Origin: Frigidibacter sp. ROC022
GTDB taxonomy: Bacteria; Pseudomonadota; Alphaproteobacteria; Rhodobacterales; Rhodobacteraceae
Assembly (NCBI RefSeq): GCF_024723735.1
Contig: NZ_JANQDU010000003.1
Coordinates: forward strand, 806,001 to 870,000
DNA length: 64,000 nucleotides
Reading direction: 5' to 3'
A program made the translations under genes and the position numbers. Numbering within the stretch: position 1 is the first letter of the stretch; each line of letters opens with the position of its first letter. Of this stretch, positions 9,226 to 17,196 are shown piece after piece. The notes beneath the pieces were generated by a model that worked only from the letters and a program-made list of their open reading frames with translations, was not told the DNA's origin and did not search any database.

Positions 9226-9378
9226 ACAGCCGAAATCGCCGAAAAAAAGACCCGAGGTTACGCCGCCGCACTGGGGGTGATCCGAGTTCCGCGGGTTTGC
9301 GTCACCTTGGAAGGCAGGATGCAGGGCAGCCGGAGTCCGCTGCGCGGCCCGCATCGTCACACTGGGAGGACACGACAC

Positions 9379-10644
9379 ATGACATCGAGATTTCTTGGAT
9401 CGCTTTCCGTCGTCGCTTTGCTGGCGGCCGGAGCGACTGCTGCCTCGGCGCAGGACGCCGATCCGATCAAGATCGGGGTTCTGAACGCCCTGGAAGGCAC
9501 CTATGCGGTGCCGGGCCAGGACGGCAACCGGGGCATCGAACTGGCGCTGCGCGAGCATGACCACATGGCCGGCGGGCGCAAGATCGAGATCATCATCCAG
9601 TCCACCGACACCACCCCGGACAGCGCCCTGCGCGGCGCCCGCAAGCTGGTGGAACAGGATGGCGTCGATCTGGTGATCGGGCCGCTGTCTGGGTCGGAAG
9701 GGATCGCGATCCGCGACTATTCCAAGACCCAGCCCAACGTCACCTTCATCAACGGGATTTCCGGCGCGATGGAGACCACGCTGGTCGATCCCTCGCCGAA
9801 TTTCTTCCGTTTCAACATCGACGGCGCGCAATGGTCGAAAGGCCTGGGCGACTATGTCTACAACGAGAAGGGCTATCAGACCGTCGCCACGATCGGTGAG
9901 GATTATTCGTTCATCTATACTCAGGTCTTCGGTTTCGTGACCGAATTCTGCGCTGCCGGGGGCGAGATCACCGACCGCTTCTGGGTGCCGCTGGGCACCA
10001 AGGACTTCGGCTCGATCATCGCGGCGCTGCCGGATGATGTCGATGCGATCTACCTGGGCCTGGGCGGCGGCGATGCCGTCAACTTCCTGAACCAGTACCA
10101 GCAGGCCGGCGGCGAAGCGAACCTGATCGGCGGCACCATCATGGTGGACGGTTCGGTGCTGACCTCGGAAGGCAAGGCCAAGGAGGCGCTGATCGGCGTT
10201 CCGTCCTCGGGTCCGCAGGCCGATACCTGGGACGATCCGCGCTGGCAGGCCTATGTGAAGGCCTATCAGGACGCCTTCCCCGAGGACGAGCGCTTCCCGA
10301 CCCCGTCGCTGTTCGCGACCGGATACTACAACGCCACCAACGCGGCGCTGCAATGTCTCGACACGGTCGGCGGCGATCTCTCGGATGGCGAGAAGAAGTT
10401 CATGGACTGCCTGTCCAACCTCAAGCTGGAAGCCCCGACCGGGCTTATCACGCTGGACGAGAACCGTCAGGCGATCGGCTCGAACTTCGTCACCGAGGTG
10501 CAGGAACAGCCCGACGGCACCCTGCAGAACGTGCCGGTGAAGGTCGTGGAGAACATCAACCAGACTCTGGGCCTATCGCCCGAGGCCTTCGCCGCCTTGG
10601 GTCTTCCCAGCCGCGAAAACCCGGAGTGCAAGTCCTCGTACTGA
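9379..10644 (+). CDS. Branched-chain-amino-acid-type ABC substrate-binding protein
   Basis: A 421-residue periplasmic binding protein of the Liv/Peripla_BP_6 class. The ATG at 9379 is preferred over upstream in-frame starts because it follows GGGAGGA and gives a clean signal peptide (residues 1 to about 24, ending ASA). The mature start PIKIGVLNALEGTYAVPGQD and the block RGARKLVEQDGVDLVIGPLSG are typical of the family. It is the receptor for the livHMGF genes from 14344, with two dehydrogenase-type genes and an AraC regulator between them. Ligand could be an amino acid, an aromatic acid or a heterocycle; the downstream Mo-hydroxylase favours a ring compound. Confidence 0.92.
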   Translation: MTSRFLGSLSVVALLAAGATAASAQDADPIKIGVLNALEGTYAVPGQDGNRGIELALREHDHMAGGRKIEIIIQSTDTTPDSALRGARKLVEQDGVDLVIGPLSGSEGIAIRDYSKTQPNVTFINGISGAMETTLVDPSPNFFRFNIDGAQWSKGLGDYVYNEKGYQTVATIGEDYSFIYTQVFGFVTEFCAAGGEITDRFWVPLGTKDFGSIIAALPDDVDAIYLGLGGGDAVNFLNQYQQAGGEANLIGGTIMVDGSVLTSEGKAKEALIGVPSSGPQADTWDDPRWQAYVKAYQDAFPEDERFPTPSLFATGYYNATNAALQCLDTVGGDLSDGEKKFMDCLSNLKLEAPTGLITLDENRQAIGSNFVTEVQEQPDGTLQNVPVKVVENINQTLGLSPEAFAALGLPSRENPECKSSY

Positions 10645-10664
10645 GGTCAGTACTCAAGACATCG

Positions 10665-10689
10665 TCGGGGGCGGCTGGACCGCCCCCGA
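10665..10689 (+). terminator. Perfect GC stem-loop after Liv-type binding protein
   Basis: A 10-bp perfect stem (TCGGGGGCGG at 10665-10674 with 10680-10689) and the 5-base loop CTGGA, 20 bases past the stop. No U-run follows, so it is likely an attenuator or message stabiliser rather than a full terminator. Confidence 0.6.
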
Positions 10690-10707
10690 TCCTCGGACAT
10701 CGCAGCG

Positions 10708-11745
10708 GTGACGGTCATGACGCTCATCACCTATCCAACGCGCGTGCATTTCGCCGATGACGTTCTCGAAGATGCGCTGCATTCCGAACTGGAGGGTGCG
10801 GGCCTGAAGGCCCCGCTGCTGCTGGGCGAAGCGCCGCTGGAAACCTCGGAGACCTGCGAACGGGTCAGGTCCGGGTTCCCGAAAGGGATGAAGGCGGTGT
10901 CCTGGGGGGTGGCGCCCGATGCCGATCTCTCCGAATCCGCCAAACAGGTGGTCGCGATGGTCGAAGGGCAGGGCACCGACGTGGTGATCTCCTTCGGTTC
11001 GGCGCGGGCCATCGAACTGGGCCGCAAGGTCCGCCGCGCGCTGTCCGAGGTGGCGGGCTATCGGCTGCCCTTCTATGCGGTGCCGGGGATCGACGGCTTG
11101 CCGGACCCCTGCCGCAGCAATCTGGAAACCTGGCGCACCAGCCTGCCGACGGTATTGATCTGCGATCCGACCCTGACCCTGGCCGAGGGGGCCGAGGCCG
11201 GGCGGCAATCGGCGGTGATGTCGCTGGTCCGCAGCACCGAGGCCTTCCTCGCCGAAACCTACAACCCGCCCGCCGACGGCATGGCACTGGACGCGTTCCG
11301 CCGCTGCATCGGCATCCTGCCGGGGATCGATGCGACGAGAATGGACATCGCCCTGCATCGCGATCTGATGGCGGCGGCGCTGAATTCGGCCTTCAGCCAG
11401 GACAAGGGCGTCGGTCCGACACAGGTGCTGACCGCCGCGCTGAAGGATGTGCTGACCGGGGTCGATACCGTCGCCGCCGCACGGCTGATCCTGCCGGCAG
11501 TGATCGAGGCGATGAACCCCGACCGTTCCAAGGCCGATGTGCTGGGGCGGCTGATGGGCACAACCCGGCTGAGCGCCCCGGACCTGCGGTCTCTGCTGCG
11601 CAAGCGGCAGGGCGCGAACGGGGCCGCGCGTCTGTCCGACCTGGGGCTGAGCCACGCGCATCTGGAAGGCGCTGCCGCCGAGGCCGAACGCCGTCACATC
11701 CTGCCCGATGGTCTGGGCCGGGCGGTGCTGGAAGCCGTTTACTGA
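10708..11745 (+). CDS. Iron-type alcohol dehydrogenase fold protein lacking metal ligands
   Basis: A 345-residue protein whose block order follows group III (iron-dependent) alcohol dehydrogenases: an N-terminal TRVHFADDVL, the nucleotide loop region DVVISFGSARAIELG (residues 91-105), PFYAVPGIDGLPDP (121-134), CDPTLT, and the helix MSLVRSTEAFL (171-181). Every hallmark is altered: GGGS is SFGS, PTTAGTGSE is PGIDGLPDP, the metal Asp and His of D-A-L-x-H are M171 and R175, and no His occurs in the region holding the last two ligands (about 225-255). So it probably is not a classical metal-dependent dehydrogenase. GTG 10708 is the annotated start; ATG 10717 is possible. Next to an aldehyde dehydrogenase. 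Confidence 0.7.
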   Translation: MTVMTLITYPTRVHFADDVLEDALHSELEGAGLKAPLLLGEAPLETSETCERVRSGFPKGMKAVSWGVAPDADLSESAKQVVAMVEGQGTDVVISFGSARAIELGRKVRRALSEVAGYRLPFYAVPGIDGLPDPCRSNLETWRTSLPTVLICDPTLTLAEGAEAGRQSAVMSLVRSTEAFLAETYNPPADGMALDAFRRCIGILPGIDATRMDIALHRDLMAAALNSAFSQDKGVGPTQVLTAALKDVLTGVDTVAAARLILPAVIEAMNPDRSKADVLGRLMGTTRLSAPDLRSLLRKRQGANGAARLSDLGLSHAHLEGAAAEAERRHILPDGLGRAVLEAVY

Positions 11746-11755
11746 AGGAACTGCC

Positions 11756-13186
11756 ATGAAGCCCCTGCTGATCGGAGGTGACCGGGTCACCACCTCGCAT
11801 GTCGTGCCGAACGTGAATCCCTCGGACACCGAGGATGTGATCGACAGCCATGCCCAGGCCGGCCGGGCCGAGGCGCAGCAGGCGATTGCCGCCGCCGCCG
11901 AGGCGGCCCCGGGCTGGGCGATGAGCGGCCCGCAGGAGCGGCATGACATATTGCACCGCGCCGGGGCCGAGGTTCTGGCCCGGGAGGAGGAACTCGGTCG
12001 GTTGCTGGCCCGGGAAGAAGGCAAGATCCTCCCGGAAGCCATGGCCGAGGTGCGGCGGGCCGGGAACATCCTGCTGTTTCAGGCCGGAGAGGCGCTGCGC
12101 CAATATGGCGAGGCGATCCCGTCGGTCCGCCCCGGGGTGCTGGTCGAGGTGACGCGGGCGCCGGTCGGGGTGGTCGGGATCATCACGCCCTGGAACTACC
12201 CGATCGCCATTCCGGCCTGGAAGATCGCCCCGGCGCTGGCGCATGGAAACACGGTGGTCTTCAAGCCGGCCGAACTGGTGCCGGGCAGCGCCTGGGAGCT
12301 CTGCGACATCCTGCACCGGGCCGGACTGCCGGACGGGGTGCTGAACCTTGTGACCGGGCCGGGCTCGGTGGTCGGGCAGGAAATCCTGGACGATCCGCGC
12401 GTCGCCGCGGTCAGCTTCACCGGCAGCCAGCAGACCGGGCATCGGGTCGCGGCGGCCAGCCTGCCGCATGGTCGCCGGGTGCAGTTGGAGATGGGCGGCA
12501 AGAACCCCCTGGTGGTGCTTGACGACGCCGACCTCGACCGCGCGGTCGGGATCGCGCTGGACGGCGCCTTCTTCTCTACCGGGCAGCGCTGCACCGCCTC
12601 GTCGCGGCTGATCGTGACCGAGGCGATCCACGACCGGTTCGTTTCGGCGCTGGCCGAGCGGGTGGCGGCGCTGCGGGTCGGTGACGCCCTGGACCCGGCG
12701 ACCGAGATCGGGCCGGTGGTTGATTCGATTCAGCTGCAACAGGACGTGGACTACATCGCCATCGCCCGCGCCCAGGGGGGCACTTTGCGGGCCGGCGGCG
12801 AATTGCTGCGTTGCAGCAGACCCGGCCACTACCTGTCCCCGGCGCTGATCACCGAAACCACGCCGCAGATGCGGATCAACCGCGAAGAGGTCTTCGGCCC
12901 TGTCGCCTCGGTGATCCGGGTCCGCGACTACGACGAGGCGCTGGCGGTGGCCAATGATACCGAGTTTGGTCTGACTGCGGGGATCTGCACGCAGAGCCTG
13001 AAATACGCCAGCGATTTCAAGCGCAAGGCGCAGGCGGGCATGGTCATGGTCAACCTGCCGACCGCCGGGGTGGATTATCATGTGCCCTTCGGGGGCAGCA
13101 AGGGGTCGAGCTTTGGCCCGCGTGAGCAGGGCCGCCAGGCGGTGGAGTTCTTCACCACGATCAAGACCGCCTATACCGCCCCATGA
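11756..13186 (+). CDS. NAD(P)-dependent aldehyde dehydrogenase
   Basis: A 476-residue member of the aldehyde dehydrogenase superfamily. Seen are the cofactor segment TPWNYPIAIPAWKIAPALAH (near residues 144-163) followed by VVFKPAE, the general-base Glu in LEMGGKNP (near 246), and the nucleophile Cys in GQRCTASSRL (near 280). The ATG at 11756 follows AAGGAA and fits the family N-terminus; in-frame codons upstream overlap the previous gene. It would oxidise an aldehyde to the acid, possibly a semialdehyde produced by the pathway encoded downstream. Closest overall look is to ketoglutarate-semialdehyde/succinate-semialdehyde type enzymes, but the substrate is not predictable. Confidence 0.92.
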   Translation: MKPLLIGGDRVTTSHVVPNVNPSDTEDVIDSHAQAGRAEAQQAIAAAAEAAPGWAMSGPQERHDILHRAGAEVLAREEELGRLLAREEGKILPEAMAEVRRAGNILLFQAGEALRQYGEAIPSVRPGVLVEVTRAPVGVVGIITPWNYPIAIPAWKIAPALAHGNTVVFKPAELVPGSAWELCDILHRAGLPDGVLNLVTGPGSVVGQEILDDPRVAAVSFTGSQQTGHRVAAASLPHGRRVQLEMGGKNPLVVLDDADLDRAVGIALDGAFFSTGQRCTASSRLIVTEAIHDRFVSALAERVAALRVGDALDPATEIGPVVDSIQLQQDVDYIAIARAQGGTLRAGGELLRCSRPGHYLSPALITETTPQMRINREEVFGPVASVIRVRDYDEALAVANDTEFGLTAGICTQSLKYASDFKRKAQAGMVMVNLPTAGVDYHVPFGGSKGSSFGPREQGRQAVEFFTTIKTAYTAP

Positions 13187-13223
13187 GTCGCGCGGGGGAT
13201 GCTGCAAACGCGAATGGGCGATT

Positions 13224-13239
13224 CATACCTTGCCGTATG
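13224..13239. promoter_or_regulatory. Dyad CATAC-N6-GTATG upstream of araC-type gene
   Basis: CATAC-CTTGCC-GTATG, extending to 6-bp arms (TCATAC/GTATGA, 13223-13240), lies in the 178-base gap before the AraC-family gene. The same arms with the same 6-base spacing recur at 14216-14231 before livH, which suggests a shared regulator, perhaps the AraC protein itself. Confidence 0.45.
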
Positions 13240-13364
13240 ATTCTTCCCCGCAAGGCTTGCCACAGCGCCATTAACATGGCCGGATGCAACGCCGACGCAG
13301 CCCATTGGGGGAGTTTGGGCGCGTTTCGCGCAATGCACAGCGTCTTCGGGAGGAGGATCGCGGC

Positions 13365-14246
13365 ATGAGTCATGCAATAGCTGTGTGCCACGGCGCCTTC
13401 GGACGTGCGGCACTTTATCAGCTTGACAAGACCATCATCACCCACGCGCACCGCGAGGGGCATCTGGTATTCTACGTCGAGGGCGCACCCGCCGAAGTCG
13501 AGGTGGTCGGGAAGCGACATCGCATCGTGTCCGGCACCGGCGTGGCGGTCAGCCCCTGGGAGCCGCACAGCTTTCATGTTCCCGAAGGTGAAACCACCTT
13601 TTGCCTGGTGCTCTACATCAAGCCGATGTGGTTTCTGGAAAACTCGTCCTCGGCCGAGTTCGCGCTGAAGTTCGGCAAGAGCGCGCTGCCGATCACGACC
13701 GAGATCCGCGACGGCGTCCACCGGCTGACCGCGCTGCTGCTCGAGAACGAACATCAGGCGCGCTTCAACGCGGCGCTCTACAGCCTGACCCGCGAATGTT
13801 TCGACATGTCCTGGATCGGTGCGCCCCTGGCGGGCCGGGCCCAGGCCTATCGCCGGTTCAGCGACTTTCGCGTGCGCCGGGCGCTGCGGCTGTTCCAGGA
13901 GAGTTTCGCGCAGGACATCGAGATGGAGTCGCTGGCCCGAAGCGTCGGCTTGTCGCGGCCGCATTTCTTCAAGCTCTTCAAGCAGTACATGGGCGTCACG
14001 CCGAATGTCTACATGAACACCCTGCGTTCGGAACATGCGCTGGACGATCTTCTGCGGACGCCGAAGACCGTCACCGACATCGCCTTCGATCTCGGGTTTT
14101 CCTCGCAGGCCAGCTTCACGCGTTTCTTCTCGTCCAATGTCGGCATCGCGCCGAGCGAGTATCGGCGCGTTGCACATGTCACGGATCGCGCTTTTCCGAT
14201 GATGGGGGAACGGAACATACTCCCGGGTATGCCGACCAGGGCCTGA
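13365..14246 (+). CDS. AraC-family transcriptional regulator
   Basis: A 293-residue regulator. The ATG at 13365 is chosen for its strong GGGAGGAGGA ribosome site; an earlier in-frame ATG at 13284 lacks one. Residues 1 to about 170 form a cupin-like sensor domain (the segment GTGVAVSPWEPHSFHVPEGE is typical), and the C-terminal 100 residues are the double helix-turn-helix (SLARSVGLSRPHFFKLFKQY, then TDIAFDLGFSSQASFTRFFS). It lies between the dehydrogenase genes and livHMGF on the same strand and probably controls one or both. Two matching CATAC-N6-GTATG dyads bracket the gene. Confidence 0.92.
   Translation: MSHAIAVCHGAFGRAALYQLDKTIITHAHREGHLVFYVEGAPAEVEVVGKRHRIVSGTGVAVSPWEPHSFHVPEGETTFCLVLYIKPMWFLENSSSAEFALKFGKSALPITTEIRDGVHRLTALLLENEHQARFNAALYSLTRECFDMSWIGAPLAGRAQAYRRFSDFRVRRALRLFQESFAQDIEMESLARSVGLSRPHFFKLFKQYMGVTPNVYMNTLRSEHALDDLLRTPKTVTDIAFDLGFSSQASFTRFFSSNVGIAPSEYRRVAHVTDRAFPMMGERNILPGMPTRA
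14216..14231. promoter_or_regulatory. Second CATAC-N6-GTATG dyad, before livH
   Basis: CATAC-TCCCGG-GTATG overlaps the last codons of the AraC-family gene, 113 bases before livH. Arms and spacing are identical to 13224-13239. A second operator for the same regulator, driving the livH operon, is the simplest reading. Confidence 0.4.
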
Positions 14247-14296
14247 CCGGCCTAGCATGTCCTCGTAGATGGCGTGTTCGCCAGGGGGAGGACTGA

Positions 14297-14347
14297 GTGA
14301 CAGCGATCGGGTTTGCAAGCGACCTGACTTGGAAGGCGGCGCGATGA
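14297..14347 (+). CDS. Possible 16-residue leader peptide ahead of livH
   Basis: A GTG six bases after a strong GGGGGAG site opens a 16-codon frame (MTAIGFASDLTWKAAR) whose stop overlaps the livH start as ATGA. The arrangement is that of a translationally coupled leader. It could equally be chance: livH also has its own GGAAGG site. No coding evidence beyond the ribosome site and overlap. Confidence 0.3.
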   Translation: MTAIGFASDLTWKAAR

Positions 14348-15354
14348 GGCGGTTTGCCCGGCGCCACCCGATCTGGACCGCGATCCTGGCGTTGATCGCG
14401 GCGGTGCTTCTGTGGCTGATCTTCGCGATCTGGCCCAAGGGGCTGTCCGACGCGATCGGCTCGAAGAAGATCTTCCTCAACGCGCTGTTCAACGGGATCA
14501 CGCTGGGCGGGCTCTATTTCCTGGTGGCCAGCGGCTTTACCCTGATCTTCGGGCTGATGCGCAACGTCAACCTGGCGCATGGCACGCTCTATCTCTTCGG
14601 CGGCTATGTCGGCTTCTACACGGCCAGCCTGACCGGCTCGTGGCTGCTGGCCTTTCCGGTCACCTTCATCGTCGTCGGCTTCTGCGGGATCGTGCTGCAG
14701 TTCCTGGTGTTCCGCCGGATGGAGGGGCAGGACCTGCGCCAGACCCTGGTCACGATCGGCCTGTCGATCGTCTTCGCGGATCTGATGCTCTGGGCCTTCG
14801 GCGGCGACTTCTACAACATCAACCCGCCGGAATGGCTGTCGGGGCCGCTGAAGACCTTCCTCGTCACCGGGGTGAAGCGCGACGGGACGCTGATCTTCCT
14901 GAAATACCCGATGGTGCGGCTGGTGATCTTCGCCGCGGCGGTGGTGCTGGGGGTGGCGATGTGGCTGGCGCTGAACCGGACAAGGATCGGAATGATGATC
15001 CGCGCCGGTGTCGATGACCGCGACATGCTGTCGGCGACCGGGACGCGGATTCAGGTGATCTTCGTCGGTGTCTTCGCCTTCGGGGCCGGGTTGGCGGGCA
15101 TCGCCGGAGTCGTCGGCGGAACCTTCCAGTCGATCGCGCCGGGAGAGGATACCCGCTTCCTTCTGGCCAGCCTCGTGGTGGTGATCGTCGGCGGCATGGG
15201 CTCGATCCCCGGTGCGGCGCTCGGGGCGCTGCTGATCGGTTTGGCCGAGCAGTTCGGCTCGGTCTATTTCCCGACCTATGCCGTCGTGCTGACCTTCCTG
15301 ATCATGGTGCTCGTCCTGGCGTTCCGGCCACAGGGCCTGATGGGGAAGGCATGA
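14344..15354 (+). CDS. livH: Branched-chain-type ABC permease, LivH-like
   Basis: A 336-residue inner-membrane permease with about eight helices. The signature LFNGITLGGLYFLVASGFTLIFGLMRNVNLAHG (residues near 47-80) and the cytoplasmic loop RAGVDDRDMLSATG are diagnostic for LivH. The ATG at 14344 is used because it follows GGAAGG and places the first helix at residues 9-32; an upstream in-frame ATG at 14269 would add 25 residues with no homologous look. First gene of the livHMGF set; stop and next start are one base apart. Confidence 0.93.
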   Translation: MRRFARRHPIWTAILALIAAVLLWLIFAIWPKGLSDAIGSKKIFLNALFNGITLGGLYFLVASGFTLIFGLMRNVNLAHGTLYLFGGYVGFYTASLTGSWLLAFPVTFIVVGFCGIVLQFLVFRRMEGQDLRQTLVTIGLSIVFADLMLWAFGGDFYNINPPEWLSGPLKTFLVTGVKRDGTLIFLKYPMVRLVIFAAAVVLGVAMWLALNRTRIGMMIRAGVDDRDMLSATGTRIQVIFVGVFAFGAGLAGIAGVVGGTFQSIAPGEDTRFLLASLVVVIVGGMGSIPGAALGALLIGLAEQFGSVYFPTYAVVLTFLIMVLVLAFRPQGLMGKA

Positions 15355-15355
15355 C

Positions 15356-16417
15356 ATGGTGACGCTGGACCGCACATCGACCGACGAGACCGCGCGCCGC
15401 AGCTGGCTGGAACGGATTCCGCCGACCTATTGGGTGGTGGGGGTGCTGCTGCTGATCCTGCCGGCCTTCGTCTCGCCCTTCATCATGTTCCAGATCATGG
15501 GCTGGAGCCTGATCCTGGGCCTGATCGCGCTGAGCCTGACCTTTCTGGGCGGTTACGGCGGCATGGTCAGCCTGGCACAGATGACCTTTGCGGGCTTCGC
15601 CGGCTATCTTCTGGCGATCCTCGGCGACAGTGCCGTCGACACGATTTCGCAGGGCTGGCCCTGGTGGGCGGTGATCCCGCTGGCGCTGTTGCTGACGGTG
15701 CTGTTCGCGACCGCCGTGGGCTGGCTCGCGGTGCGGACCGAGGGCATCTATACCATCGTCATCACTCTCGCCATCGCGGCGGCGTTCTTCTACTTCACCC
15801 GGCAGAACTACGAAATCTTCAACGGGTTTCAGGGTTTCAACTCGGTCCTGCCGCCGCATCTGTTCGGGGTCGATTGGCGCGGGCCGGTGGCCTTCTACTA
15901 TCTGGCGCTGTTCTGGGCGGCGGCTGGGTATTTCTCGGTTCTCTACCTGTCGCGGGCCCCCTTCGGCCTGGCTCTGCAGGGGGTGCGCGACAATCCGCGG
16001 CGGATGGCGGCGCTCGGCTACAACGTCACCGCGCACCGCGTCGCGGCCTATGCCTTCGCCGGGCTGATCGCGGCGGTCGGGGGCATCCTGCTGACCTGGC
16101 AGTCGTCGCAGATTTCCCCCGGCACGGTGGGCATCCAGCCCGCGATCGATATCCTGGTGATTGCCGTGGTCGGCGGGCTGGGGCACCCGATCGGGGCCTT
16201 CATCGGCGCGATCATCTATGTGTTGCTCAAGACCTTCGCGACGGATGTCCTGGTGTCGCTGGGCCTGTCGGGCGAGCGGTTCCAGCTGCTCATCGGGCTT
16301 GGTTTCCTGCTGATCGTGTTCTTCTCGACCGACGGCTTGCTGGGCCTGTGGCGGCGGTTCCGCGAGAACCTGAACAAGGACCCGCTGACCGGGAAGGATC
16401 GGGGGCGGATGCCATGA
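15356..16417 (+). CDS. livM: Branched-chain-type ABC permease, LivM-like
   Basis: A 353-residue permease with about ten helices, an N-terminal hydrophilic stretch of 25 residues, the LivM hallmark LTFLGGYGGMVSLAQMTFAGFAGYL (near 62-86), and the ATPase-contacting loop GVRDNPRRMAALGYNV near 210. The C-terminal LGHPIGAFIGAIIYVLLKT matches the family. It pairs with LivH as the heterodimeric pore. The stop overlaps the ATPase gene start as ATGA. Confidence 0.93.
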   Translation: MVTLDRTSTDETARRSWLERIPPTYWVVGVLLLILPAFVSPFIMFQIMGWSLILGLIALSLTFLGGYGGMVSLAQMTFAGFAGYLLAILGDSAVDTISQGWPWWAVIPLALLLTVLFATAVGWLAVRTEGIYTIVITLAIAAAFFYFTRQNYEIFNGFQGFNSVLPPHLFGVDWRGPVAFYYLALFWAAAGYFSVLYLSRAPFGLALQGVRDNPRRMAALGYNVTAHRVAAYAFAGLIAAVGGILLTWQSSQISPGTVGIQPAIDILVIAVVGGLGHPIGAFIGAIIYVLLKTFATDVLVSLGLSGERFQLLIGLGFLLIVFFSTDGLLGLWRRFRENLNKDPLTGKDRGRMP

Positions 16418-17196
16418 GCACGACCCGGCTCCGGATCGACCGCAAGGCGGATGGCAATGCGCTGGAACTGCGCGGGCTGTCGAAGAAGTTCGGCGCGCTC
16501 GAAGCCCTGGGCGACATCGAGATGCGCGTCGCCCCGGGCGAGCGGCTGGCGGTGCTGGGATCGAACGGCGCCGGCAAGACCACGCTGTTCAACTGCATCA
16601 CCGGGGATTTCCTGCCGACCACCGGCTCGATCCGGTTCTTCGGCGAAGACGTGACCACCTTTCCGGCGCATGAGCGCATCCGCCGGGGTCTTCGCCGCAC
16701 CTATCAGATTTCGCTGCTGTTCTCGGGCCTCAGCGTGCTGGACAACGTCTATCTCGCCTGCCGCGGCGTGTCGCGGGGACGGTTCTCGTTCCGCCGTGCC
16801 AGCCGCTCGGACGCGCTGATGCAGACCGCCGAGGAGCTGGTGCGCATGGTGCATCTGGACGAGGTGCAGGATGTGAAGGTCTCGGACCTCAGCTACGGCC
16901 AGCAGCGGCAGCTCGAGATTGCCATGGCCCTGTCCGGCGCACCGCGCTTCATCCTGTTCGACGAACCCGCCGCGGGCCTGTCCCCGACCGAGCGGGGCGA
17001 TCTGGTCAGTCTGCTGACCGGGCTGCCGAGCCATGTCGGCTACATCATCATCGAGCATGACATGGACGTGGCCCTGCGGGTCGCCGACCGGGTCACGATG
17101 ATGCACAACGGCCGCATCTTCAAGGAAGGCAAGCCGGCCGAGATCGAGGACGATCCGGAAGTGCAGGCGCTGTATCTGGGGGGCGGACATGCGTAA
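16414..17196 (+). CDS. livG: Branched-chain-type ABC ATPase, LivG-like
   Basis: A 260-residue ABC ATPase. Walker A is GSNGAGKTT near residues 50-58, the signature is the LSYGQQRQLE variant, Walker B ends LFDEP, and the switch His is in IIIEHDMDV. The start at 16414 overlaps livM as ATGA; longer frames upstream belong to a different reading of livM sequence. It is one half of the ATPase pair; the other half, LivF, is the N-terminal domain of the next gene, which it overlaps by 8 bases. Confidence 0.94.
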   Translation: MSTTRLRIDRKADGNALELRGLSKKFGALEALGDIEMRVAPGERLAVLGSNGAGKTTLFNCITGDFLPTTGSIRFFGEDVTTFPAHERIRRGLRRTYQISLLFSGLSVLDNVYLACRGVSRGRFSFRRASRSDALMQTAEELVRMVHLDEVQDVKVSDLSYGQQRQLEIAMALSGAPRFILFDEPAAGLSPTERGDLVSLLTGLPSHVGYIIIEHDMDVALRVADRVTMMHNGRIFKEGKPAEIEDDPEVQALYLGGGHA

